From JBNKEI01 sp050288705 (lineage in GTDB: Bacteria > Myxococcota > Myxococcia > Myxococcales > UBA5297), in assembly GCA_050288705.1 (NCBI GenBank), contig JBNKEI010000086.1:1-17714 (forward strand): a stretch of 17,714 bases of DNA, written 5' to 3'. This document shows positions 1 through 6,380 of this stretch, piece by piece. The notes under the pieces are model-generated. The model saw nothing but the letters and a program-made list of their open reading frames with translations. It was not told the origin of the DNA and did no database searches. A program made the translations under genes and the position numbers. Positions within the stretch are counted from its first letter, which is position 1. Every line of letters begins with the position of its first letter.

Positions 1-253
1 CGTTAACATTGATGATGTTTCAATCCGCGCCCCCGTGCGAGGGCGAAATATAATAGTGGCTGGCAATTCAGCCTCCTTAATTGAAGTTTCAATCCGCGCC
101 CCCGTGCGAGGGCGAAATTTTTCCGGTGGCATGTTTCCAGCAATATCTCTTTTCGTTTCAATCCGCGCCCCCGTGCGAGGGCGAAATCAAGCTCAGGATG
201 TAATATTTCAAGGAATCGCGGTTTCAATCCGCGCCCCCGTGCGAGGGCGAAAT
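1..253 (-). CRISPR. Type I-C CRISPR array, leader-proximal end (4 repeats, 3 full spacers, continues past the left edge)
   Basis: Four identical 33-nt repeats lie at 17-49, 86-118, 155-187 and 221-253. On the + strand each begins GTTTCAATCCGCGCCCCCGT and ends GCGAGGGCGAAAT. Spacers are at 50-85 (36 nt), 119-154 (36 nt) and 188-220 (33 nt), and bases 1-16 are the end of a further spacer. On the minus strand the repeat ends GGATTGAAAC, the normal 3' end of type I-C repeats, and contains a short CGCCC/GGGCG stem. The array is therefore transcribed on the minus strand, in line with the cas genes. The leader-side spacer is 188-220, expected to be the newest. The three spacers are unrelated to each other, and their targets cannot be read from this sequence. 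The canonical I-C repeat is about 32 nt, so the exact edge may be off by one base. Confidence 0.98.
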
Positions 254-564
254 CCTTGACCTGCAACCATTTGAACTTACACCAAAAATTCAGGGGTTTG
301 CGCGAACCCCAGTTTTGCTGCTGCCAAAAATGGACAACACAAAGGCTGAAATTCATTTTCCTTCCGTTTTACGCGCGGTTAACCCATGCGCGAACGTCAG
401 CCGGTAGCTGTGCGAGCTTCATGTTCGCGCATAAGCATGCCATCTTAGCGAATTACGCACAAGTAACCCATACTCGCCACTTTCTTGCGTTCAAGAGAAC
501 TCTTATTCAATTTCCAATGAGCGCTCCTCAATAAAACAACCAAATAGTCAACACAATAAGCATC
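254..564 (-). promoter_or_regulatory. CRISPR leader between cas2 and the first repeat
   Basis: This 311-nt stretch has no credible gene. By position it is the leader, which should carry the pre-crRNA promoter and the signals for spacer integration. The motif TGCGCGAAC occurs at 299-307 and 387-395 on the + strand and again inverted at 423-431. The last two belong to a perfect 10-bp inverted repeat (386-395 with 423-432). The first lies in a 6-bp hairpin (293-298 with 305-310, loop 299-304). TAACCCAT is repeated directly at 380-387 and 464-471. I could not pick out a convincing -10/-35 pair. The leader role is inferred from position. Confidence 0.8.
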
Positions 565-855
565 CTACACAATAATAGGCCCTTCCGGATTTATCGCCTT
601 TTTCGCGCCATTGTGCTCTACGCGTCGTTCCCAATTTCTACCTAAGAAATAAAACCGAAGGCTGTCTTCTTCGGGATTATACTGTTCCAATAGCTGAAGT
701 TTCAATCGAGTCCATTGCTCAGGGTCAACCAGGCACTCGAAAACAGAAAACTGCACCCGTTGCCCATAATTTTGGCAAGTTTTGGCCACCTTTCGAAGCC
801 TACGTTTTCCATCGCTAGAAATTGTATTGACGTCATAGCTAACGAGTACCATCAT
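565..855 (-). CDS. cas2: CRISPR-associated endonuclease Cas2 (type I-C)
   Basis: This is the small ferredoxin-fold partner of Cas1. In the Cas1-Cas2 integrase it bridges two Cas1 dimers and holds the prespacer during insertion at the leader-side repeat. The protein begins MMVLVSYDVNT, the conserved first strand with its metal-site Asp, followed by a basic helix (GKRRLRKVAK) and a central QRVQFSVFEC strand. The frame is open from 894, but I start at 855: AAGGTG lies 5 nt upstream, and the result is 96 aa, normal for the I-C family. A second ATG at 852 is equally possible. With the 855 start the gene follows cas1 after 29 nt and is the last cas gene before the leader. Confidence 0.95.
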   Translation of the reverse strand: MMVLVSYDVNTISSDGKRRLRKVAKTCQNYGQRVQFSVFECLVDPEQWTRLKLQLLEQYNPEEDSLRFYFLGRNWERRVEHNGAKKAINPEGPIIV

Positions 856-884
856 AAATGCACCTTTTCGGGTATATAATGTGT

Positions 885-1916
885 CTATCGCCAAATAAAT
901 GGCGGATATGCATCTAACTCACCCCTAAGGTATCTAGCGAACAATCGGGCCTGAATCTGAAAAACCAATCCAACGGTCATTTTCTCACCTAGAAACGGAT
1001 GGGTTATTTCTTCTTTCTTTCTCTCCTGCCATGCGACGAGCACTTGCTTTCTTGTTTCATCGTCCATTACAACGCCACCAGTTTCTTCTCGTCGAAAGCC
1101 CTTGCCTTTAATTTGTTGTCTATTGACTAGCGACAGCGCTAGCCTATCTACAAGCCACGCTCGGTGTTCCTCCATCAAATCTAGAGCAAGTCCGGGTCTT
1201 CCCGGCCTATCTCTATGCAAAAATCCTACTTGAGAATCCAACCCAACTGTTTCCGCCGCTCCCCGTATTTCTCCGAGTAATAAAGTATACAAAAAAGAAA
1301 GCAAAGCATTCATACTGTCTAATGGCGGACGCCTAGAACGCCCAGCAAATGCAAATTCGTCTTGCTGAGCTATAATTAACTCATTAAATTGTTCGAAATA
1401 TACTCTCGCTGCATCGCCCTCTGTTCCTCGAACAGAATCCAATGCAAGATTCGCTCTTAACCCCATTAGGCTTGCTGAAAGCCTTTTTATTCCTTCGTTT
1501 AGTTTCTCATTATTAAGTTTGTCAGAATGATCTCGTAGGGCACGCTGAAGCACAGCTTTCGAATTCGCAATTTTCCCGGCAACAATTGCCCGAGCAATTG
1601 CAGCACTCATATTTAAATCATCTGCTCTACGATATTGTTCGCGTCGCAATAATACATTCCCAGAAATCGGCCCCTCTACGCGAGCAAGGAACCGCCCGCG
1701 TTCCGTCAGGAAGGTTACCGACACTCCCCGCTCGGCACAGAATCCCAGCAATGGAGGGCTGCATAGAACCTGTCCAAAAGCTACAATTGCACTTAGTGTA
1801 TGAATTGGAACTCGCAATCGCGTTTCCTCTTCCACACGGACAAGCACTGTCTCGCCCTCTTTTGCCAGATAGGCTCCCTGCGTTGTAACGTAAAGAGTAT
1901 TCTGATGCGTTCGCAT
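885..1916 (-). CDS. cas1: CRISPR-associated integrase/endonuclease Cas1 (type I-C)
   Basis: Cas1 is the metal-dependent integrase that joins prespacers to the first repeat. At 343 aa it has the usual I-C length. The N-terminal beta-domain (about 1-85) is followed by the all-helical catalytic domain. Metal ligands expected from the family are visible: E166 in GTEGDAAR, H234 in VGFLH, and D246 or E249 in LALDLMEEH. No catalytic residue is missing. Its ATG overlaps the cas4 stop codon by one base (TAATG), so translation is probably coupled. With cas4 and cas2 it forms the adaptation module, all three genes being intact and adjacent. Confidence 0.98.
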   Translation of the reverse strand: MRTHQNTLYVTTQGAYLAKEGETVLVRVEEETRLRVPIHTLSAIVAFGQVLCSPPLLGFCAERGVSVTFLTERGRFLARVEGPISGNVLLRREQYRRADDLNMSAAIARAIVAGKIANSKAVLQRALRDHSDKLNNEKLNEGIKRLSASLMGLRANLALDSVRGTEGDAARVYFEQFNELIIAQQDEFAFAGRSRRPPLDSMNALLSFLYTLLLGEIRGAAETVGLDSQVGFLHRDRPGRPGLALDLMEEHRAWLVDRLALSLVNRQQIKGKGFRREETGGVVMDDETRKQVLVAWQERKKEEITHPFLGEKMTVGLVFQIQARLFARYLRGELDAYPPFIWR

Positions 1917-2599
1917 TAGCCTTTTTCCAAAATACGTTCGAGATATTTGCTTGCCGAACGGCTACCATCTGCCATATTAGGCATGCATTCTTCCACCAGC
2001 GAACACCCCCGGCACTTTGCTGTCGGAGTGGCCAGGGGTGTTTTTCCGGAGCTAATTAATGTGTGAAGTCTGGTCGCAGCCTCAATGGTGAATTTACGTA
2101 ATTCTAAATCAAAAACTACTTCAAGCCTTTTGCGGGTCTGATGATAATAAAGGGCGCCACAAGGAACTTCACAAGAGTGCATTTCTTCCAAGCAAAGCGC
2201 CTGTGCGCATAGCTGCACTTTGTCGCTTTCGTCTGGTTTTGGTTTCCCTCGCTTATATTCTACAGGAAAAGGAAGCCATTTACTTTTTCTCGCCCCTTTT
2301 GTGCGTGCACAAGTTTTGACCTCAGCTTTGTGGTATTCAACTACATCGGAAATTCCGGTCAAACCAAGTTTCAGCGAGCGCAATGCCAAAGCCCTAGCAA
2401 TGCGCATATTTTTTCTAGACTCAATGCGTCTTCCGTCTTCGTCGACATTCGAGTGTAAGTATTCGCCTTCAACTGTAAACGAATTATCCTTCCAAATTCT
2501 CTCAATATGCATCATAGCTGCGCGCCGCTCGCAAAATATTAACTGCGAGAGTGCAGAAATTGGTAACAAATCGTCCTCGTTATACATGTTGGCGGCCAT
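1916..2599 (-). CDS. cas4: CRISPR-associated exonuclease Cas4 (type I-C)
   Basis: Cas4 is a RecB-type nuclease with an Fe-S cluster. It trims prespacers and helps choose those with a correct PAM before Cas1-Cas2 integrates them. In the 227-aa product, nuclease residues are H49 (EYLH), D85 (GISDVV), and E114 with K116 (VEYKRGK). The four cluster cysteines are C23 (FCERR) and C196, C199 and C205 near the C-terminus. The start is uncertain: the frame is open from a TTG at 2611 that almost touches the cas7 stop, with ATG codons at 2599 and 2587, and none has a clear Shine-Dalgarno. Translation is probably coupled to cas7. I chose the first ATG. Confidence 0.95.
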   Translation of the reverse strand: MAANMYNEDDLLPISALSQLIFCERRAAMMHIERIWKDNSFTVEGEYLHSNVDEDGRRIESRKNMRIARALALRSLKLGLTGISDVVEYHKAEVKTCARTKGARKSKWLPFPVEYKRGKPKPDESDKVQLCAQALCLEEMHSCEVPCGALYYHQTRKRLEVVFDLELRKFTIEAATRLHTLISSGKTPLATPTAKCRGCSLVEECMPNMADGSRSASKYLERILEKG

Positions 2600-2611
2600 T
2601 GTAATAATCAA

Positions 2612-3529
2612 TCAGCAATGCATTTTAACTAACTCCACACCACCTGGCATCGATGTGTCATTTATTTTTATTTCATAGTCAGCAAAACTTCTGGGGGTTT
2701 CAATGCCTGATTTTCGATTGATTTCAATTCTTTCGAAAAGTCGATGGGCTGGCGAATTTCCTAAAGCCGATGCATGTCGAAAAATGTATAACCCCCGGCA
2801 GGCCATGTATCCTCTTGACGCAGATCGATCGAGATCAAACATATTCCCTAAAGCAGCCCATAGAATTTCCAAATCGGCTTCCGAGAATCCTGTCCCGCGA
2901 GGGACTTGCGCCAAATGTGGGTTCACAAAACCATGCGCCGCATATAATCCATAAGCGAGTGTATGCTTGTTGCCAATTTCAGTCTGACCAGAAGTACTTT
3001 GCTGTTTTGCCGAATTGGTATATGCTACCCGAGTAATGCAATGCTCGGTTGTAAAGACGCGATCGATAGAGCGGGCAAAGGTTATTTGCACGGGCCCTCG
3101 AACCTGGCCGCAATTGAAATCGGTGGTACTCATAACCGCTCCAAATGCGCGAATATCATAAAAATTTTTGCACATCCATTCCCGCGCAAGCTCAATATCT
3201 TTTCGTTCGGGTTTTGATGCCGTGGCTTTTCCCTTGAGCTCACTAAGGTTATCAAAAGGCATACTTTGTCTGCTTTCCAGCGAATGCCCTTGAAGGACGA
3301 ATACATCGTAGCCAATCTCGGTCTTTCCGCTTTGGCGCTTTAAAGCAAAGACGTAATCGCGAATTTTTCTCTTCAGACAAACATCTGACACCAATCCTTG
3401 AAACGTCTCCGGATCAAAACGAGGCGCATTTGCCATATCAGGATCGCCATTTGGATTTCCATCCTTTACGTCGAAAAGATAAAGAAAATCATATCGGTTT
3501 GCGATGACCGGACTTTTATTGTCTGACAT
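2612..3529 (-). CDS. cas7: Type I-C Cascade backbone protein Cas7 (Csd2)
   Basis: Cas7 is the RRM-fold backbone subunit. Several copies polymerise along the crRNA spacer and present it for pairing with target DNA. The 305-aa protein starts NRYDFLYLFDVKDGNPNGDP (residues 11-30), the hallmark N-terminus of the Csd2/Csh2 group. This is followed by the conserved block around VSDVCLKRKIRDYV and a central stretch with RGPVQITFARSIDRV. The ATG at 3529 has GAGGG about 5 nt upstream. It lies 43 nt after cas8c, with no sign of a terminator in between, and its TGA is followed directly by the cas4 region. Length and motifs are normal. Confidence 0.97.
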   Translation of the reverse strand: MSDNKSPVIANRYDFLYLFDVKDGNPNGDPDMANAPRFDPETFQGLVSDVCLKRKIRDYVFALKRQSGKTEIGYDVFVLQGHSLESRQSMPFDNLSELKGKATASKPERKDIELAREWMCKNFYDIRAFGAVMSTTDFNCGQVRGPVQITFARSIDRVFTTEHCITRVAYTNSAKQQSTSGQTEIGNKHTLAYGLYAAHGFVNPHLAQVPRGTGFSEADLEILWAALGNMFDLDRSASRGYMACRGLYIFRHASALGNSPAHRLFERIEINRKSGIETPRSFADYEIKINDTSMPGGVELVKMHC

Positions 3530-3572
3530 TTATCCCTCGCTTTTTTGGTAGGTGCCTAATAAATGGATTACT

Positions 3573-3986
3573 CTATTCAATTTTCTGCGACTTTTGTGCT
3601 TTTGCTTCCCCAATTCTTCTAGCATCATCCGCCTTTTGATGGTGAAATCCTATTGCAAATCTGCCTTGATCCTCAAGGTCTAATGATCCCGGAAATGCTC
3701 CATTATTGCTCCGCGACAGAATTTCATGCATCTCTTGCAGACGATTTTGAATTGCTATTGCCGCCGGTCGGTTTTCGCGTCGTACCTTTTTCAGATGATG
3801 CATTGCCAATACGCCAATCTTCGGAAAAGCGACCTGGGGATTGGTCGAAGCCAAAGAATAGTATCTATCAACTACAGAGACGCCAATTTCTCCTTGTGCT
3901 TGATATTGCAGAGATTCATAGATAGCCAGTAGGCGTCCACAAATATATGCTGGATGCTCAAGCCGCGGGTTCAACGACTCGGTCAT
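3573..3986 (-). CDS. cas11c: Cas11c small subunit, internal in-frame translation start within cas8c
   Basis: Type I-C systems are known to make the Cascade small subunit (Cas11c) from an internal start within cas8c. The sequence here fits closely. At codon 498 an ATG (3986-3984) is preceded by AAGGAG with an 8-nt spacer, a near-perfect Shine-Dalgarno inside the reading frame. The product would be 137 aa, starting MTESLNPRLEHPAYICGRLL and sharing the cas8c stop. It is mostly helical in appearance, as expected for a subunit lining the Cascade belly and contacting the non-target strand. The ribosome site is seen directly; the role is from the family. Confidence 0.88.
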   Translation of the reverse strand: MTESLNPRLEHPAYICGRLLAIYESLQYQAQGEIGVSVVDRYYSLASTNPQVAFPKIGVLAMHHLKKVRRENRPAAIAIQNRLQEMHEILSRSNNGAFPGSLDLEDQGRFAIGFHHQKADDARRIGEAKAQKSQKIE

Positions 3987-5477
3987 TAGGTTTTCTCCTT
4001 TTTTTTGAGATGAAATAATATCGTTGACGCAAAGGCGAATAAGAGCAATTCGATTAGGACGTAGTCTTTCAATATTCTTTTTTTTGGATGAACCGTTGCA
4101 TTCCTTTTTTCTCTTACTGTGAGATGCGCGCAATCGACCAAGCGCTGCGGCGAGAATCGTTCGGCCCAGAAAAACACCGTGAAAGGCCCGGCGTATGAGT
4201 TGGATACCTCTATTTGCCGGAACGTTCTCCATATCGCGCGCAAGCTCACTAAGCAGCGACCAAAGAGAAGGGGGCTTCGCCGGCTCGCCATGAGAGAATA
4301 CGTCTGCAATTCGCAATCCCTCGAACCAGTTTCTAATAGATTGTTTTACCCGCTCTAGCGAATCATGAAACCAATAGCGAACCAGTAACCTGCCTCCATT
4401 ACCGGCGACTGCTACAAAATAAAAATCATTGGAATCGATATTACCACTTGCCTTGCCCGATAGTGGCGCGCGTAATAGTGTGTTAACCTGATCGTCTGAG
4501 GTTTCGTTAATAATTGAGTACCAATCATCATCGGTCGGCTTTCTGGTCCAAAAGATAAACGCAGACCCCGCCAGATCAAATCGCGTTCGAACTACGCGGT
4601 CTTTGGACAATCCGCGCCTATGGGCGCCAGGTCGCAAAAGATCGTTAAAAGCTAGTACATAGGCTCCAGCACGTTCGGGGCAAACTGGGCTATTCATATT
4701 TTTGTCCCAGCCATAAGACTGAAACGCGTTTTTGTCGAAAGACATCAAAGCTACGCCGCACGCTTGACCACCTTGATCACCCAGCGATGCCAATCCCTTG
4801 ATTTTGTCATGAGTGGGGGCAATGGGACCTAATCTACCCGATATTAAACAGGTTCCTTGAGCACCCCCTTTTTCCACTCTTTCTCCAAAAAAACGACGAT
4901 ATTGATTACGCCAATAATCACGTACCGAAGCTTGTTCAATTACGATTCCGTTAATATCACCTTCTGAGCCAACCGGATTAGCAATGGACAGCGCTACCAA
5001 TGCTCCGTCTTTGGGTTTGAGTGCAGCAAGCTCTTGGTTTGCTTTTTCAACTTTACCCGGGTTTTCATAAAATATTGCACATGCGGTGAGGGCAGGGTCT
5101 CTACAATCTTTGGACGAATTGCGAATGTATTCAATAAATGCTTGATGATGTCGAGTGTGTTTTTCTAAATCTGTATCTTTTGTCCAAACGCCTATTTTGG
5201 GTCCAAGTACATATTGAATGGCGTCGCAAGCTAATAATGGAAATACTGCGCCATTTCGATTAACCGGCGATTTGGGAGCCAGTAACGGCATTGCACGAAT
5301 CTGAGGTTTCTTTTTTCCCGAGGAAGGAATTTCTATTGTGCGCTCTCTTATTCCAAGGAATTCTCCGTCTTTGCTAATTTCGACAAGATACTGCACTGGC
5401 TTTTCTTCAAAAGCCGGGTCGCCGAGCTGACTGGACAAATAGGTATCGGCATAGGAGGCTAACGCTTGTACGAGCAT
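3573..5477 (-). CDS. cas8c: Type I-C Cascade large subunit Cas8c (Csd1)
   Basis: Cas8c is the large subunit of the I-C Cascade. It recognises the PAM, starts DNA unwinding and recruits Cas3. The 634-aa protein begins MLVQALASYADTY, the usual Csd1 start, and the C-terminal part has the Csd1 signature HPAYICGRLLAIYE and VVDRYYSLASTNP. Residues 453-473 form a Lys/Arg-rich stretch (SKRKKECNGSSKKK) just before the C-terminal small-subunit region. It may be a linker or nucleic-acid contact and may add to the length. The ATG at 5477 overlaps the end of cas5 by 19 nt and has AGAGGT 6 nt upstream. The last 137 codons are probably also translated separately as Cas11c. Confidence 0.96.
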   Translation of the reverse strand: MLVQALASYADTYLSSQLGDPAFEEKPVQYLVEISKDGEFLGIRERTIEIPSSGKKKPQIRAMPLLAPKSPVNRNGAVFPLLACDAIQYVLGPKIGVWTKDTDLEKHTRHHQAFIEYIRNSSKDCRDPALTACAIFYENPGKVEKANQELAALKPKDGALVALSIANPVGSEGDINGIVIEQASVRDYWRNQYRRFFGERVEKGGAQGTCLISGRLGPIAPTHDKIKGLASLGDQGGQACGVALMSFDKNAFQSYGWDKNMNSPVCPERAGAYVLAFNDLLRPGAHRRGLSKDRVVRTRFDLAGSAFIFWTRKPTDDDWYSIINETSDDQVNTLLRAPLSGKASGNIDSNDFYFVAVAGNGGRLLVRYWFHDSLERVKQSIRNWFEGLRIADVFSHGEPAKPPSLWSLLSELARDMENVPANRGIQLIRRAFHGVFLGRTILAAALGRLRASHSKRKKECNGSSKKKNIERLRPNRIALIRLCVNDIISSQKKGENLMTESLNPRLEHPAYICGRLLAIYESLQYQAQGEIGVSVVDRYYSLASTNPQVAFPKIGVLAMHHLKKVRRENRPAAIAIQNRLQEMHEILSRSNNGAFPGSLDLEDQGRFAIGFHHQKADDARRIGEAKAQKSQKIE

Positions 5478-6169
5478 CTGAGCACCTCTTCACGGGTTAC
5501 AGAGTCGGGGAACGCGGTTTCGATGCCAGTATCGAGTTTTCCTTGCTGAAGTTTTGCATTAAAGAACATAGGGCGATTATCATTACCGCCATTGAGAAAA
5601 CAAATGTCATACAACATTAATCCCAAATCGCGAGATTCGTTAATAGGTAGTTCAGCAGAATTGGGAAGACAAAAATCAGCAGCAAATTCGCGACAACCGA
5701 GATACGGCCGATTATAACATTGTCCGTTTTCTACTCGACGATTAAACATTGCCATGTATTTGGTAGGAGTGTCCTCGCTATTTGGTTCGAAAACATAGGG
5801 CTCGGCTTCAATGAGATATGCCACGTCTCTTAACGCTAATGTACTACGTGGCGTTCCGTCATCGCTACCTGCGCCTGCCGATTGCGGCTCATAGGTAAGA
5901 GGGTTTTTCATCCATTTCCGAACGGAGATTGGGGCAATTTTGCTCTGAATTTCATTGCGACGAAAACTAATAAATCGTATAGGGCGCAATATTTCAATTT
6001 TCCGAATAATCCATTTCATTTGCGGTCGCCATAAAATGGAATCCAGTACACCACGGGCGGCAGAAGGTGTTATGGTCTCATAACTAACCCTTTCTACCTT
6101 CATTTCTGGCCGGCTAAAGCACGCAAATGGACCCGATACGCGTACTCTTACATATGTATCTTGAGCCAA
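5459..6169 (-). CDS. cas5c: Type I-C Cas5d (Cascade subunit and presumed pre-crRNA endonuclease)
   Basis: In type I-C, which lacks Cas6, Cas5d caps the crRNA 5' handle and normally cuts pre-crRNA. The protein has the family N-terminus VRVSGPFACFSRPEMKVERV and the ETITPSAARG block, then RRNEIQSK, MFNRRVENGQ and PYLGCREFAADF. The frame is open from a TTG at 6199, but I start at the TTG at 6169. AAAGGGGGT lies 6 nt upstream of it, and the resulting 236-aa protein (MAQDTYVRVRV) begins where homologues begin. Aligned by eye to the Bacillus halodurans triad Y46/K116/H117, it has L46, K137 and Y138, so only the lysine appears kept. It overlaps cas8c by 19 nt. Confidence 0.95.
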   Translation of the reverse strand: MAQDTYVRVRVSGPFACFSRPEMKVERVSYETITPSAARGVLDSILWRPQMKWIIRKIEILRPIRFISFRRNEIQSKIAPISVRKWMKNPLTYEPQSAGAGSDDGTPRSTLALRDVAYLIEAEPYVFEPNSEDTPTKYMAMFNRRVENGQCYNRPYLGCREFAADFCLPNSAELPINESRDLGLMLYDICFLNGGNDNRPMFFNAKLQQGKLDTGIETAFPDSVTREEVLRCSYKR

Positions 6170-6380
6170 TGGCTTACCCCCTTTGAAACATCCAATCAAA
6201 AGACCTTACCTCTGAAAGTATCTTATTCTACCGATGGAGCATTAAATAATCAACGCTGATTAAAGTTATATTAAAGCATTCCTGTAAACAACGGTGGTTA
6301 TTACAAAACCTTACAGGTAACTGGCAGAGAAGGGAAATATAGGGAATTTCCATAAATAAAATTATTGCCTGAATCAACAA
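6170..6380 (-). promoter_or_regulatory. Gap between cas3 and cas5 with candidate promoter and operator-like inverted repeat
   Basis: This AT-rich stretch of about 200 nt holds no gene and is the longest gap within the cas cluster. On the minus strand TTTACA (6288-6283) and TTTAAT (6264-6259) are 18 nt apart and could serve as -35 and -10 for cas5 onward. A perfect 7-bp inverted repeat, CCTGTAA (6281-6287) and TTACAGG (6311-6317), overlaps the candidate -35, with half-site centres 30 bp apart. The second half-site is itself within TTACAGGTAA. A small hairpin (6333-6338 with 6346-6351) lies just after the cas3 stop and has no U-tract. AT-rich DNA gives promoter-like strings by chance, so confidence is low. 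Confidence 0.35.

Noticed and set aside
3..356. Open frames on both strands across the repeats, giving proteins with repeated RARGRGLK-like or VSIRAPVRGRN-like units
   Set aside because: The repetition is the CRISPR repeat itself read in frame because repeat plus spacer is mostly a multiple of three; no ribosome site and no gene-like features.
256..534. 92-codon + strand frame in the leader
   Set aside because: Starts at a TTG without a Shine-Dalgarno, has an unconvincing composition, and lies in the leader opposite to the transcription direction.
3986..4309. 107-codon minus-strand frame overlapping cas8c in another frame
   Set aside because: Shadow of cas8c; composition is not gene-like and the strong ribosome site there belongs to the in-frame Cas11c start.
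6200..6380. CreTA-like RNA toxin-antitoxin guarding Cascade in the cas3-cas5 gap
   Set aside because: Apart from a 7-nt GTTTCAA-like match just upstream of cas5, I found no degenerate repeat plus spacer-like layout, and no short toxin ORF or matching target site.
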